Positions 22,856 through 37,200 are shown, counted from the stretch's first letter. The stretch: DNA of 64,000 bases from Rhodeus uyekii (GCA_037043235.1 JAWRVZ010000134.1:1810501-1874500); one strand, 5' to 3'. Notes: generated by a model from the sequence alone, not told the origin. A program made the numbers and translations.

Positions 22856-25116
22856 ATGTGGATCACACTGTGTATTTCTCTATATCTGTCATTTAACTGT
22901 ATTTCTGCAGCTTCAATACTTAATTCAGGTACCTGTCAGCTCCAGAGACACTTCAAATTGAATGGAATGTACCAGGATGGAGATGTTATATTTGGAGGCT
23001 TGTTTCAGGTTCATTTTTTCACAGTGTTCCCAGATCTAAGCTTCAAAACGGAACCCATACCACCACACTGTGAAAAGTGAGTCTGGAGCCAAACTTATCG
23101 CATAACTAAAACAAAAGAGACATATTTAAAAGTAAATTAACTAAATAAATAAGAGGACAAATAAATAGGAGGTCTTAATTTTCACTTTTAATTTGACAGG
23201 AGTAATGCTGCCTTGAAAAATTTTTAATAAAAATTCTTTATTGAAACTATAGTCATGCTTGAATCATTACATCCATTTTAAATGTACTAATGGTTCTATT
23301 ATTTTGTATTTTTATTATCTTTTATTATCACTAAACATCAACATTTAACATTTGTTTTTCCTAGATTTGATATGGAAAGCTTCCAGCAGGCACAGACCAT
23401 GGCTTTTGCAATAGATGAGATCAATAAGAATCCCGATCTCCTGCCTAATATCACTCTTGGTTACCATCTTTATGACAACTGTGTAAGGCTAGGAATGGCA
23501 TTCCGGGCAGCCATATCCCTCGCTAGTGGGACAGAAGAGTCCTTCTCTAATCTTAACTGCACTGGCCCTCCTCCAGTTATTGGGATTGTGGGGGATCCTA
23601 GTTCAACTCCATCCATTGCGATTTCCAGTGTTCTGGGACTGTTTCGAGTACCTATAGTAAGTATCTATAATATATATAAAAAAGTAAAAATACACTGTAC
23701 ATAGTGTATAATTACATAGTGCAGATATTTGCACATGACGCTAATTTTCATATAATTTTGAGCAAACTATATTAAGTTTCTTCTTATATCACAACTTCTC
23801 ATCTGTGCATAGCAAAAAGATAAAAGCACTGAACATTTTTGTGGTTTGTCAATGTTTTTTCCTGGCTCATGTCTTCTCTCTCCATCTCCACTAATTAGGT
23901 TAGTTACTACGCCACCTGCTCCTGTTTGAGTGATAGGAAAAAGTACCCATCCTTCTTCAGAACAATCCCTAGTGATGCCTTCCAGGTGCGAGCAATGGTT
24001 CAGATTTTGAGGCATTTTGGATGGACCTGGGTTGGTCTTGTCTACAGTGATGACGACTATGGTATCTACGCTGCTCAGTCCTTCCAGCAGGAAATGCAGC
24101 TGTCTGGATATTGTGTCGCTTTTTCTGAAATCCTGCCCCATGATAACAACCACAGAGATATTCAGCGTGTAATGGGAGTGATTTGGGCTTCTACAGCGAA
24201 AGTGGTGGTTGTTTTTTCAACATCATCCTTTCTGTTGCCTTTGATGGATGAGGTGGTGCTGCAGAACATAACAGACAGACAATGGATAGCAAGTGAAGCT
24301 TGGGCCACCTCTCCTGTATACCACACTCCACGTTTCATGCCCTTCCTCAGGGGCACACTGGGTATTGCAGTTAGACGTGGACACATTCAGGGGCTTCATG
24401 ACTTTCTGCTACATCTTTTTCCAAGCAATGATCCAAGAAATAATATTTTAAGGATCTTCTGGGAGAACATGTTTGGCTGCAGGTTTGACATGGGGGATAA
24501 AGATACTGATGGAGAGCAAGTGATAAAGGTGTGTACAGGACAGGAGGATCTGAGTACCACGGACACACCATACACAGATGTTTCAGGTTTGAGGGCAGCA
24601 TATAATGTTTATAAGGCAGTTTATGCTCTAGCTCATGCACTTCATGACCTGATTCAGTGTGAGGAGGGGAGAGGACCATTCGGTGGGAACAGCTGCGCGA
24701 ACATAATCAACTTGAAACCGTGGCAGGTAAGACCCACAGGTATAGTACAGGTTCTCTCCAAGCATGTACGCTCTACATTAATTCAAAATTGCAGATAAAT
24801 ATATAATACCTTTTTTGTCTACAAACTGTACAGCTGGTTCACTATCTACAGAAAGTAAACTTCACAACAAGCTTTGGGGATCAAGTGTCTTTTGACAAGA
24901 ATGGAGATGCTCTGGCTATCTATGATGTGTTAAACTGGCAGCCAAACTCTGATGGATCAATAAGTATCTACACTGTTGGTGTGGTAAATGAAGGGGCAGC
25001 AACAGGTATGGTGTTCACACTGGATGAAGAAGCAATTTACTGGAACTTTGAGAAAAAAAAGGTAACTAACATTGCATGTTGTTGTCATCATTTTTGCATA
25101 TATAAAAAATTACAAA

Positions 25117-25192
<76 letters not shown>

Positions 25193-26455
25193 TAAATGAT
25201 AGTAAATGCTGTGCTAAGAAAAATAGATATAGCAAGAATAGCAAGGCCACACATCACTGAGAGAGATAACAAATACATGAAAGATGCTGTCTCTTTCAGC
25301 CCCCACGGTCTGTGTGCAGTGAGAGCTGCCCCCCAGGCACCAGGAAAGCCACGAAGAAGGGCCTTCCTGTCTGCTGTTTTGACTGCCTGTCATGTGGAGA
25401 TGGAGAAATTTCTAATAAAACAGGTGTTTAATCTATTGAGGATTAGCATAGTTTACTTTTGGCAAACCGTATTTGACTACAATTTTAAAACATCCCAGTT
25501 TCCTCCTAAATTCTTGCCTTTTCTCTTTTTCTTGATCACAGATGCTATTGAATGTACAATGTGTCCAGATGAGTTCTGGTCCAATACAGATAAAGATCAG
25601 TGTGTCCCTAAAGATGTAGAGTTTCTGTCCTATGAGGAGCCTCTGGGCATCTCTCTGACCACTGCTTCCCTGCTTGGCACCTGCTTCTGTGCTCTAGTGA
25701 TGGTCATCTTTGCTCTTCACCATAACACACCCATAGTACGCGCCAATAATTCAGAGCTCAGCTTCCTGTTGTTGTTGTCACTCAAACTGTGTTTCCTATG
25801 TGTGCTTTTGTTCATTGGTCAGCCACAGCTGTGGACGTGCCAGTTAAGACATGCTGTGTTTGGCATTAGCTTTGTCCTGTGCATCTCCAGCATCCTGGTC
25901 AAGACTATGGTGGTAATAGCAGTGTTCAAGTCATCTCGACCAGAGGGCAAGGGAACTATGAAATGGTTCGGAGCAGCTCAACAAAGATGCACAGTTCTGA
26001 TCCTAACAGTTCTCCAGGTTGTGATTTGTGCAGTCTGGCTCTCAACTGCTTCTCCAACACCCTATAAAAACAACCAGTATATCCGCTCTAAAATAGTATT
26101 TGAATGTGCTATAGGCTCAGTGGCTGGTTTTTCAATGTTGCTGGGATACATCGGACTGTTGGCAGCAGTAAGTTTCCTGTTAGCCTTCCTGGCGAGAAAT
26201 CTTCCAGATAATTTTAATGAAGCAAAATTCATCACTTTCAGCATGTTGATCTTCTGTGCTGTATGGATTGCATTTGTTCCAGCATATGTGAGCTCACCAG
26301 GGAAATATGCAGTGGCTGTCGAAATATTTGCCATTTTAGCCTCCAGTTTTGGATTACTGGTGGCCATATTTGCCCCAAAGTGCTATATCATCCTTTTACA
26401 TCCAGAGAGAAATACAAGACATGCCATAATGAGAAGAGACACACAAATGAAATAG
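22856..26455 (+). CDS. Vomeronasal type-2 receptor (V2R/OlfC), gene 3, complete
   Basis: Intact class C GPCR of 868 residues; exons 22856-23076, 23365-23656, 23899-24726, 24834-25061, 25300-25423 and 25542-26455 (TAG), all GT-AG with V2R phases. The ATG at 22856 opens a signal peptide (MWITLCISLYLSFNCISAAS). Ligand domain: MYQDGDVIFGGLFQ, AFAIDEINKNPDLLPNITLG and FGWTWVGLVYSDDDYGIYAA. Linker in exon 5: CPPGTRKATKKGLPVCCFDC-type spacing (from SESCPPGTRK). Exon 6 holds seven helices and ends PKCYIILLHPERNTRH. Gene 1 is its closest relative here, sharing exon 3-6 lengths exactly (828, 228, 124, 914), so the two look like an older direct duplication. Intron 4 contains a long AT repeat at 25122-25190. 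Ligand unknown. Confidence 0.95.
25122..25190. repeat. (AT)n microsatellite in intron 4 of V2R gene 3
   Basis: Uninterrupted AT tract of about 69 bases, 61 bases after the exon 4 donor. Confidence 0.97.
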
Positions 26456-27581
26456 TTTTACATGCTTTCTGCATATATCTGGGGTTTGCATTCTGATCAG
26501 TCAATATCCTGCTTGTAGATGTGTTATAAGTGTTCCTAATGCAAGTAATTGAAAGACTTACAGCAAATGCAGATGACTCATATACAATGTCTATTTTGAA
26601 TGTGTTACTAACACATGATATAATCACTAAAGTTGTTGGTTTACTCTAAAAAGAAGTAACAGTAAACAGAGACAATATTATACATTTATACTTTTTCTAG
26701 TTTTTAAGTTACCTGAATAAGTGGCCTACTGTGTGTTCCATATTCTTACTCAGCTCTATTAACAGTAAAATGTAGATATGAATCATATCATATCGAAGAT
26801 TTTTCGAAAATAGCACAGAGATTCAGCATTTCTCTGGTGATATATGCAGTACTTCTGGCCATTTCTGCTTTAACAATTTGTTTGAGTTGACTACATGCTC
26901 ACGTTAAGTCCATCCAATCAACAGAGGATATATAATATCAAGTCCCTGTCTCACAGTAATTTCTTCTTCATTTTTTACTTACTGATATGAAATCATTTCA
27001 AATAACACATGGGCATTGTAGTTGTTAAACAGAGCTTCAATAAATCCAAGCAGCACATTGAAAATGAATATAGTACAAAATAAATGTGTGTATGTATACA
27101 TTATTATTATGTATATATTATACAATATAATACTTTCAAATACATTTTAAATGCCAAAATATTTAACAGCATTAACAAATCTGCATTTGTGTAAATAAAA
27201 CTTAATCACAATTAAACAAAAATTAAACAAAAAGTAAATGTCTTTGTTTTTCCTAAAAACACAAAAACTTGATATTTAACAGCAATCAAGTACAAAATCA
27301 AGTACATTGTTTGTAATTTATGTCTCAGGACCGGTTTCCTGAGAGGGATGTGTCTATGGGGATGTGTCCCGTGAAACAGGTGTCTGAAGCATGTGAGAAA
27401 TAACATCAATCTCATTGGCTGATGGCAGTCTGATGACTTCACATGAAGTGCCCTACTGTGTGAAACAGTGCCTGATTTACATATCATCAGACTCAGATTG
27501 TCTGAAGGAAAATAAGCAGAGATGCCCAAAGCATGACAATGTGACGCAGTTTCTCATTCTCTTCAAAGAGAGCAGGGCTAC
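26456..27581. other. Intergenic downstream of V2R gene 3
   Basis: AT-rich; no gene seen. AATAAA at 27038-27043 could serve as a distant poly(A) signal for gene 3, but nothing else supports it. Confidence 0.4.
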
Positions 27582-27879
27582 TGTCACAGACATGTCATGT
27601 CCCGCCTGTGTGTCCCTTCTGTGTTTTTCATAGGTTGTCATGTAACCACTCCACCTTGTTTGTTGCCAGGTTTCCCCATTTATTTATACCTTCATGTTCT
27701 CCATTGTCATTGTCGAACGTTAATGTTTCATGTGCCTTTTGTGTGGATGTATCCCTGCTTCCAAGTTTGCACTGATTTAGTGCCGTTTTGTTTTCCGTTT
27801 ATAATTAAAGTGTTTTCAGTTCTAATCTCCGTGATCTCCTTGTCTCTCTCCGCATAACACGCCAGCCTCATCGCTAACA
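27582..27879 (+). mobile_element. Solo LTR (gypsy-like) with 5-bp target duplication
   Basis: A 298-bp unit starting TGTCACAGACATGTCATGTC and ending CGCTAACA (TG...CA ends), flanked on both sides by GCTAC (27577-27581 and 27880-27884). No internal coding region: recombination between the two LTRs of a retroelement would leave this. The interior has the pyrimidine-rich make-up and 3' ATAATTAAAG of fish gypsy LTRs. Confidence 0.8.
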
Positions 27880-28119
27880 GCTACATACGTGACCTTAGTC
27901 ATTCCTTTTCGTAGAGGGGACATTAAGAAGATACATTTTGATTTTTTTTCAGTTGTTTATTGTTATGACCCTGTGCTGCTTCTCCACGCCTGTGGGTGGC
28001 GATATATCTTTTGAGAGTGCAGAGAATTGAACACCACTGCTAGCTCATCTTCTCCTGATTGCTACAAGGATAAAACAGATGTTTGTCCTCCCTCCAGACA
28101 GGAGAGGGAAGAGGGAGAG

Positions 28120-28306
<187 letters not shown>

Positions 28307-28343
28307 CTGATGGCATGCTACTCCGTTCCCTGGGAATGCACTG

Positions 28344-29490
28344 TAGTGATGGCGAAATGAAGCTTTGTGAAGCACCGAGGCTTTCCCCTCAACTGTATCG
28401 TAAAAAGGTTCATTACTCGAAGCTTTTCAACACGGCGCACACTAACGACATCTTGTGGTCAAAGTTTGAAGAGCAGCTTGTGCCAGAGGACCTATTCATT
28501 TTTTTGGACTGTATCATGTTACATTCACTTTGAGAAATCCATAAAAGCAATAAAAAAAATTTTTTTTCATTTGTTAATTTGATAGGCTACTTGCAACATG
28601 TGAACAAATTAGCCTATTAATGAATTTATGAAACAAAATAATAAATGGGACAAATTAATGTGTATAGAAACTATTTTTATGAATCTGCTTTGATCAACAC
28701 ATGCAGCCTTATTTCCATACACTTTAGCCTTAATCCTAAACCTATGAATTCACAGGCAAGGCTCATGTAGGCATATACAATCAAAATAAAAGAAAAGAAC
28801 TGTGGAATGGTGAAGTGCTTGTGAACTGGGGAGTTTTTATTTTGTGGGAAATTAAAGAAATCAAAGATTTTTATTAAGGAACAGAACTTGTTCAACAGTG
28901 CGGGGGCTAAGTCTATTTCTTTTTTTATTCTCTATTTCCCCTGTCTTTGAATATATTCTCTTACATGGGACTGAGGAGGGCAAAAAATTCCAGGGCAAGA
29001 TGATGAAGATGTGGAAAGACAAATTATTAGTAAAGTACATAAAGTATTCGTGTAAATATTTATTCATATTACTATTAGCCTAATTCGTATAATTATTTAT
29101 TATTTTACAATATAATTATTGATATTAATAATAATAACAACAACAACGAGTTTACTTTATTTGTTACAACCTGAAAATGCTGCCAGACTTCCGAACGGCC
29201 TCTTTTCTTGGCTGGTTCCATGCTCAAAATTCAAAAAGAGCTTATCCTCTGTTTCGTGTCAGTTCACCACCGTTTTACCGAAGTGCATGACACTCAAAAC
29301 CTGCGCAAGGGATTCGCGCTACATTTGAACCAGATTACGAAGCAGTCACATGGTTGAGGGAGAAAACGAAGCTTCGGACGTCACCGATCACGTGGTTATG
29401 GCAAAACGAATCACGCTCCGATACAGTGCTTCACTGTGAGATGTTTCGTTTTTTGCTTCGAAGCTTCGAAGCCTCGGTGTCACATCACTA
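28344..29490. mobile_element. hAT-superfamily DNA transposon (non-autonomous)
   Basis: A 1147-bp unit with terminal TAGTGATG/CATCACTA, flanked by a perfect 8-bp target duplication ATGCACTG at 28336-28343 and 29491-29498. Subterminal GAAGCTT/CCGAGGC blocks recur inverted at the two ends. No transposase frame was found inside. Confidence 0.85.
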
Positions 29491-29719
29491 ATGCACTGTC
29501 CCCAGGAAGAGTCACCTTTGAATGTTTGTTTGTTTTGTTAGCCTGATTATCCTTGTACTTTCCTATGTTATTATTATCACTTATTTTACTTCGACTTTGG
29601 ATGTGATTTTTGGTATTTATATTACTTTGACTCTAGAATAAAGAACTTTAAGAACTTTGAATTAAGCGAACTTGGTGTTCATGTGTTGTGTCATGACTGA
29701 GAACGAGCTGGTTGTGACA

Positions 29720-31345
29720 CTTATAAATACATTAATGGCAAATATTATCACATTATATCCAGCACTAACTCTGCTACAATAACATGTGAGCACCATGTAT
29801 GCTTGTGAGAGAATAATGTTATTGAAAAAGCTAAATATTCAAGTCACTGAAATAAGGCTGGAAAACACATACTAAAAGTGTTTTGAAATACTTTTGAGGA
29901 CCAAGAGTTTTTACTTCAAATTTGTGTGAAAATCATCCTGCCCACTCTTTCAAATAAGACAATATATAGATTGAAATTTCATAAGACACATTTTCCATTT
30001 GAGAGTGTAATGGGTGCGGTCAGTGGACATGACGAAGACGAGGGAACGAAAAACTCCTTTAATGAACAAAAACGAAAAACTTTTTAAATACAAACTGAAA
30101 TGGCACACTTGTGCAGAAAACAAACTTGGACTTGGAACTAGTAAAGATGGAGAGACATACACGGACATGGGATCGTAAACAATCGACAGAGACAAGGGAG
30201 AACATGAGGGTATAAGTACACATAATGTAGCCCATCTGGGGACTTATTAAGGGTTTTCAAATTTATGTAAAGTGTATAAAGTTGTTCAAATAGACTGTGG
30301 TAAAGTGATAACTTAAAATGTTTGGCCTGGTATTTTATTTATTTTTTTATTCTCTTTATAATGTGATTGGGTACTTTTGTGAACAACCAGGATCAATCAG
30401 GATCAATCAGGATTGAGGGGCGGAACTGTCTGGGATTGCACTCGTTTTGAAGGAGCATGAAAGCAGGCGTTGCTTTTGTGTTGTGGTTTGGCGACTTTAA
30501 CGACTGGAGTGATTCCAGTTGTTTTAGCGCCGAATTAATACTACCGACTGAAGTGTACCCGCGGATAGGTGTGTGTGTGCGCGCACGTGCGTCTCGCGAT
30601 TGAGATCGACTCCGACTTCGAGCCGACCGAACTGTGACTGATCCTGACTCAACCTCTTTGACAAAGGTACTCGTGTTGTTTATTTTTAACAACGAACCCG
30701 AAGTTGGAGGCATGGCGACGACTGACCAAGGCGGACATTAAAATGGTGGAAATAGAGTATTTTACAGTAAACACTTCATAATCTATCCAAAACAGGCCAA
30801 ATAAATCTTTAGACATTCTTATTAGGCACAATGACATTTTATATATCATATTTGTTATTATAGAGCCTATATGCTAATGTGCAGTTGAATATGTTGCTAC
30901 GCCGTTTTATTACAGGATTCATTGCGTATTTCAGTCGATTTCATGCATCTCAATATAGCAATATAGTTTAGGAAAAAACATTGTTTACTAATGTAAGTAT
31001 GTGCAGTAAACCAAACTGCCATTTATTCACACAGAGACAAGCAGAACCTGTTTTTTTCAGTTTCATATTCATAGTCCATATCACGATTATAATGAAAAAC
31101 ATATGAATAAAGGAATTTTACAAAACAAGACATAAAGCTTTCTAAAGATATATCGCTCAAGTTCGTGTGGCAAGTATTTGCTGAGTTACAGTTCATTTTC
31201 CAACTTCACTGAGAGAGAGAATGCAGAACGCATGCAGAACTAACCCTAATGTTTGTATTGTTTGTTTTGTGAATAAAACATTTTGTTTTTATTGTCAGTA
31301 TACACAAGTGTTTAATTTTATTTATCAGTTTTGAATGATGTAGAA
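29720..31345. other. Intergenic, gene-free
   Basis: About 30010-30230 resembles a reversed, degenerate fish LTR (start GGGTGCGGTCAGTGGACATG). About 30390-30680 is more GC-rich than its surroundings and may be another retroelement piece. No coding region is supported. Confidence 0.35.
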
Positions 31346-31458
31346 CAGTGGTCCCCAACCTTTTTTGTGCCGCGGACCGGTAAACGTTTGATAATTTTGC
31401 GAGTTCGATCCGCGACCCGGTACCATTTGATCCACGGACCGGGGGTTGGGGACCACTG
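31346..31458. mobile_element. Short hAT MITE, 113 bp
   Basis: The termini CAGTGGTCCCCAACC and GGTTGGGGACCACTG are perfect inverted repeats, flanked by the 8-bp target duplication ATGTAGAA (31338-31345 and 31459-31466). The interior repeats GCGGACCGG-type text in inverted order. Confidence 0.92.
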
Positions 31459-31460
31459 AT

Positions 31461-31545
31461 GTAGAACACTTATCTTTTAGACCAAAATCGACTAAGGTTT
31501 GTTTGTAGAACACTTATCTTTTAGACCAAAATCGACTAAGGTTTT
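31461..31545. repeat. 44-bp tandem duplication beside the hAT MITE
   Basis: GTAGAACACTTATCTTTTAG with its following 24 bases occurs at 31461-31504 and again at 31505-31545. The first unit starts inside the MITE's right target duplication. Confidence 0.9.
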
Positions 31546-32515
31546 TTTTTTTCTCTTTCGCAGTTATCAGGATCACAAGTGTGCCCGCCAGCATACCTGC
31601 CTGTCCAAGAGGGTTACTACCCATCACGTCATGCTGACCAGTGCCTGGTTGTGTGCTGTGAAGGTCAAGATTAATCACCAAAGAACTCAATGAGCCTCAG
31701 CCATGAGTAATATAAATGCATTAACAACCAAATAGGATACCTCCTGTGACACCACAGCCTTGCTCACTAAGATTATAGTCACTAAGGCTTAGCATGAATA
31801 GCATGCTCAGCTATTCTTGACCCAGATACTCTTGCACAAGTCCGAGTCACAGCTACAGGACAGGCCAGAGCCCCAAAGAGCAGAGCTATCTGGGGTGGCT
31901 ACAGACATAGCATACATTTAGCACTACATCCAGCAGTAGAACCAGGTGACTGTGTTGCTCACAGCAATCCTGCATTATCATACCTAAAGGGAGCGGTACA
32001 CAGTTGTTTCAAGGGTTTCTACTGTAAAATGTTGCAGTTTTTTACAAAACAATAATGCAAAAAGGATATGTTCTTGTTTTTACATAAACAGTATTTCACT
32101 ATTAATTAAATGGAAATTTCATGTTTTATAATATATAGTTTTTCACCTCAGCTACTTTACAATGTGTCACCATTAAAATTATGGACAATTTTTATTGTTT
32201 AGGTCTTTCATTATCATTATCCAATGTGTTGTCTCCTTTGTTGGGGTTTGCGTTACGGCCTTAACACACACTTTTTCCCAGGTTCCACCAGGTTTCTCAA
32301 CATTACCTGCTGAATAAAATATAAAATGTTTTTCATACATTTAGTGTAGTTCAGGTATGACAATTTCAAACCGGTCACTCTCTCATTTAAAGATCACTGC
32401 TCTCCACCCTGCACCAGCACTAGCTCATCCTTAGCTGGCTCCCAAGTTCATAACTCTTCTACATCCTCTGTCATACACCACAGACCACAAACTGACACCA
32501 GCCCCAGCATTTGAG
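31546..32515. other. Intergenic between the hAT MITE and arm B
   Basis: No gene recognised. 31560-31990 is somewhat less AT-rich but all frames are broken. Confidence 0.4.
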
Positions 32516-32889
32516 TTTTGTATTAAAGTACCTTTCAGTTATTCCCTTGTTCTGGCCTTCCTCGTCCTCCTGGACTACACGCGGAACAATCTTACACTGT
32601 TTGCTCTTGATTTAAATGGTTATTGGTTATTAAAATTTCTAAATTGACTGTTATATTTTGATCAACCAAAGAGTATAAAATCACAATTTATTACATGTAT
32701 TACATAACATTTTCAAATGAAGGTTGAATGAAAGGAAACATCCCTACATATATTAATAGCAGGTTTTGAATAAGCTGAATTATACATGTGTGATCGCTTT
32801 TGTGAATTTTGAGAATTTACTTTAAAAAAACAATATTAAGAAGCATTGAATAAATGACAGAAGCAAGCTTTGATTTGACTCAGAACAGC

Positions 32890-32895
32890 TTTATT
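32890..32895 (-). terminator. Poly(A) signal of V2R gene 4
   Basis: AATAAA on the reverse strand, the mirror of the signal behind gene 2. Confidence 0.6.
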
Positions 32896-32940
32896 ATAGG
32901 GCAACACAGAATCATAAAACAAAAGTTTTCAAATGTATAA

Positions 32941-34207
32941 TCATGCTTTTCCCATAAGACATTTTTTTGTGTTGTTTTCTGGCTTAAGTAAAATAATGTA
33001 ACATTTTGGGACAAAGATACAAAACAACAGTCCAAAACTAGAGGCCAAGATGGCAAAAATTTCCACAGCTACGCTGTACTTACCTGGTGAGCTCACATAT
33101 GCTGGCACAAAAGTAATCCAAACAGCACAAAAGATTAACATGCTAAAAGAAATGAATTTTGCCTCATTAAAATTATCTGGAAGTTTGCGGGCAAAAAAGG
33201 CCAACAGGACGCAGATAGCAGCCAGAAAGCTAATGTAGCCCAGTACACAGGTGAATCCCACAACTGACCCAACTGTGCACTCAAGGATGACCTTTGAACC
33301 CTGGATTCCAAAGTTACGGCGAGGTAAAGGTGGACTGACAAAGAGCCAAATGGCACAGATAACCACCTGAATAGAGGTAAAGACCAGAACGCTTCCTCTC
33401 TGCTGGCCCGGTCCGAACCATTTGATAAGAGCTGAGGATCCAGGCCTGGCAGAGTGAAATGCAGTTACAACCACAATGGTCTTGACCAGAATACAGGAGA
33501 TGCACAGGACAAAACTGATCCCAAACACAGCCTGTTGAATCTTACATGACCAGAGCGATGGCTGGCCTACAAATACTAGTGAACACAAGAAGCAGAGTTT
33601 GAGAGACAGCAGGAGAAGAAAACTGAGCTCTGAGTTGTTAGCTTTAACTATTGGAGTGTTCCTATGGTACAGGAAAATAACAGCCACTATAGTTGTAATG
33701 ACAACACCCGAAACAGCAACACCCATCAGTGTAATGCCCATTGTTTCTTTCACAGAGAGAAACTCAGTCTCACGGGGCACACATTCATTTCTAAAACTAT
33801 TCGACCAGAACTCTTGGGGACACCGATAACATTTTACTGAGCCTAGGGGAAAAGAACAAAAGAGGAATATTAAAGCTCTATGGTAATTATTGGCATAATC
33901 AATTAGTATCAGAGTAAAATAAAGTGTTAGAGAACATTAATGACCTGTACTATTGCTGATTTCCCCCTCTGTACAGGGAAGGCAGTCAAAACAGCACACT
34001 GGAAGACCCTTCTTAATGGCTTTACGTGTCCCGGGGAGACACTCAGAAGTGCACATGGATTCAGGCTTCTGGGAACATGACATAAGGAAGCCATTTGAGG
34101 GAAATGATTAAAAATCAATGATTATAAATACAAATTGCATACATTTTATGGTTTCAGTAAGCCCCATAATCATTTAACAAGACCCATACATGCAAAAACT
34201 ATTTTCT

Positions 34208-34248
<41 letters not shown>

Positions 34249-37200
34249 AAACATCGAGATAACCGAGGATCGAGATAACCAATATATTAAATGTAGCAAT
34301 ATACATATATTACCGTATTTTCGAGTATGTAACCCGCAGAGGCAGATAATCCGCACCCTCATATACCCCGCGGGTTTTGGGTTTTGTGTGAAAAAATCGT
34401 TGTTATAACCTGCACCCTTATATAACCCACACTCATAGATTGATTAACTTTTTGAGAATTTCGAATGTTGCTCGCATGACGTCAATTATCCATAACTGTT
34501 CAGGCTCGGTACACAGTGCTTGTCCGTGAAATTCAAACAACAAGAAAACAAACAAGTCAGAATCAGAACAAAAAGAAAAAGCAGTCTCTCCTGCTGTGCA
34601 GCAGCACGTCCCTTAAGAAGCGATTCTACAGGTGTTGATCATCGGATGAGATGAGAAGAGCACGCCCTCATGCAGCACATCCAATCACATCTTCTTACAT
34701 GATTGACAGGTCAGACAGCCAATCAGCACCAGCTGTCAGAGTGATAGTACAAGCACCAGAGACAACAATCCTCGCAAGAAAGAAAAATTTCTTGATGTAC
34801 ATGATGTGAGTTATTAAATGAGAATGTGCATGCTCGTGTTTTTGGTGTCTTTTTACACAACAGTGTTTTCGATTTGTTTGATGAAGCGATCGGCATTCAT
34901 CTAAAAAAAAATTACATACACTGTACTGTGTATATATTCCCTCAGACAAGATCAACGACAATGAGTGAACTGTCATTGAAGTGAGCGGACCGCGATGCAC
35001 GTGCAAGGCAAACTCAACACTTGCACAGTGAACTAGGTATGCTCGAGTCACGGGATCGAGATAACCCATGTTAAGTGGCTAATTTTTTCTCTCTTTTGTG
35101 CTCGAGATATTAGGGTTCGGCGACATTAAAGAATCGACATAACCGATAAGAAAATGCTAAAACAAATAGGCACTTAAAAAAAAAAACCTCTTTACCTTCC
35201 CAGAGTCTCCAGGCCATATAATAGCTGAATCATTAATGATAAGCTGGTTTCCCTCTACACGCCCAATGAAAACGGATTGGAGGGAACCATCAGGAGCTCT
35301 CTGCCAGTTCACCAGGTCATAGACAGCTGGAATGCTCCCATCCTGGAAATAAAACTCCTCTCCAAGCCGAGTGGTGAAATTAACTTGTCCAATGTGCTGT
35401 AAAATCTGTCAGGAAAGTAGAAAAGAGGAAAGAAAGAGAAAATGTAAAGGAAAGAGAGAAAATGTAAATGTTTGGAACATAATGTTGAAATGAAAATATG
35501 TGGACATTTAACCCATACTTAAAATGAAAATTGAATGCAGATCCTTACAAATGAAAAAAAAGACATTAATCAGAAATATTCTATTTTTGTGCTCATTTTA
35601 TAAAGTATGTAATTAATTTGTAGAATGAATATAATCAATAATATGAGTTACAGGACATGTATTAACAATCCTACTAAATCTGCGGAATAAGCTGAAACAG
35701 TAGGAGATAATAAATTATGTAAATAAAATTGCATTGAAAGGGTATAATTTTCAATTGATTAAAATAAGAGTAAATATTTTTTTTTAAATAATAATTAATA
35801 CAATAAAATTTTGTTAAAATGCTTTCTTTACAATCAATAAAAATTGGGTAGCTGGATTAATATTTATTATTTAATTGCAATTACATTGCAATTACATAAT
35901 ACATATTTTTACATACAAATACATAATACATACAAAAATACATATTTTTTGAAATTCACATGAGATGCATACCTGTGCTGGAGTGATGTTGTCTGGAGAG
36001 GAACACTTTGGTTTTATTTTAGGATCAGAGTTATTTTGCGGGGTGCATTCCAGCAATGAATGAATTGCATGAGCAGCAGCATATACAGCCAAGTAAATAT
36101 TATATGTAACTGTCAGATGAGAAGTATCTGTAAATTGACTGTGAACCCCTTCCAGACTCTCGGTGCCACTGCATGGAGGCAGGGATTTCTGAAATACTAT
36201 GGAACTATTTTTCGTAAGGCTACAGCCAAATGTATTTTCCCACAAGGTCTTCAAGAATTCATCATCAGGGTAGTGGTCAGGATGTAGCTGCCGGAGATGT
36301 GCTTCAAACCCAGGTATGGGGGCACTTCTTAATGCCACACCTATTGTTCCCTTAGAGATGGTAAAGAGCTGTGGATTGGCCAAAAGATAGTCACTGGTGC
36401 TCCAGAGCTCACTTGCCAGGAACAGCTTGTCTGTCACATTCCTTCGGATCAATTCAAAGAGAAACTCTTTAACATCCTCATACCAAGCAAAAACCAAGAT
36501 CACACGGGCAGAAGAAGCTTGGACTGTTGTGGCAGCACGGGCCACATCCTTTGTTAATTGATCCCTGTCAAGCGTGTGAAAAAAGGCCAAGCAAATCTCT
36601 GTGCCGTTGATTTCCTCTTCAAATACCTGGATAGCCCCGTGCCCATATTCATTATCTGCAACTACAGCTCCAACCCAGCTCCAACCAAAGTGTTTGACCA
36701 TCTGTGCCATGGTGCGTGCCTGAAAGGCATCACTGGGGATGGTGCGAAAGAAATTAGGGTACGTTTTTCTATCGCTGAGACATGGGCAGCTAGCCAGGTA
36801 GCTGATCTGGAAGCACATTTAAAACAATATTTGCACAAATATCTTACATTAAAACATTATATTGTATATTTACAAAAGGCCAAATATCAATTCAATCAAT
36901 GTCTTTTTTCTTTTTTGATGTGTTATATAATCTCACCGTTCCGATCTGCAGGGGACTCAGGGTCCTGGATAGAATAATGGTCTGAGAAGAAGAAGAATCT
37001 CCAATGAGGAGCTTGGCTGGTTTAGTTGTACCACAAGTTTGATTTCCTCCACTGATCATTGAGATAGCTGCCATCAGGCTATGGGGGTATCGGGCGCAGC
37101 TATCCATTATGTGATAACCCAGTCGGACCCCCGGCAACAGTGTGGGACTCTTGTTAATTTCTTCAACTGCAAACAAAACCACCTGAATCCTCTGTACAGA

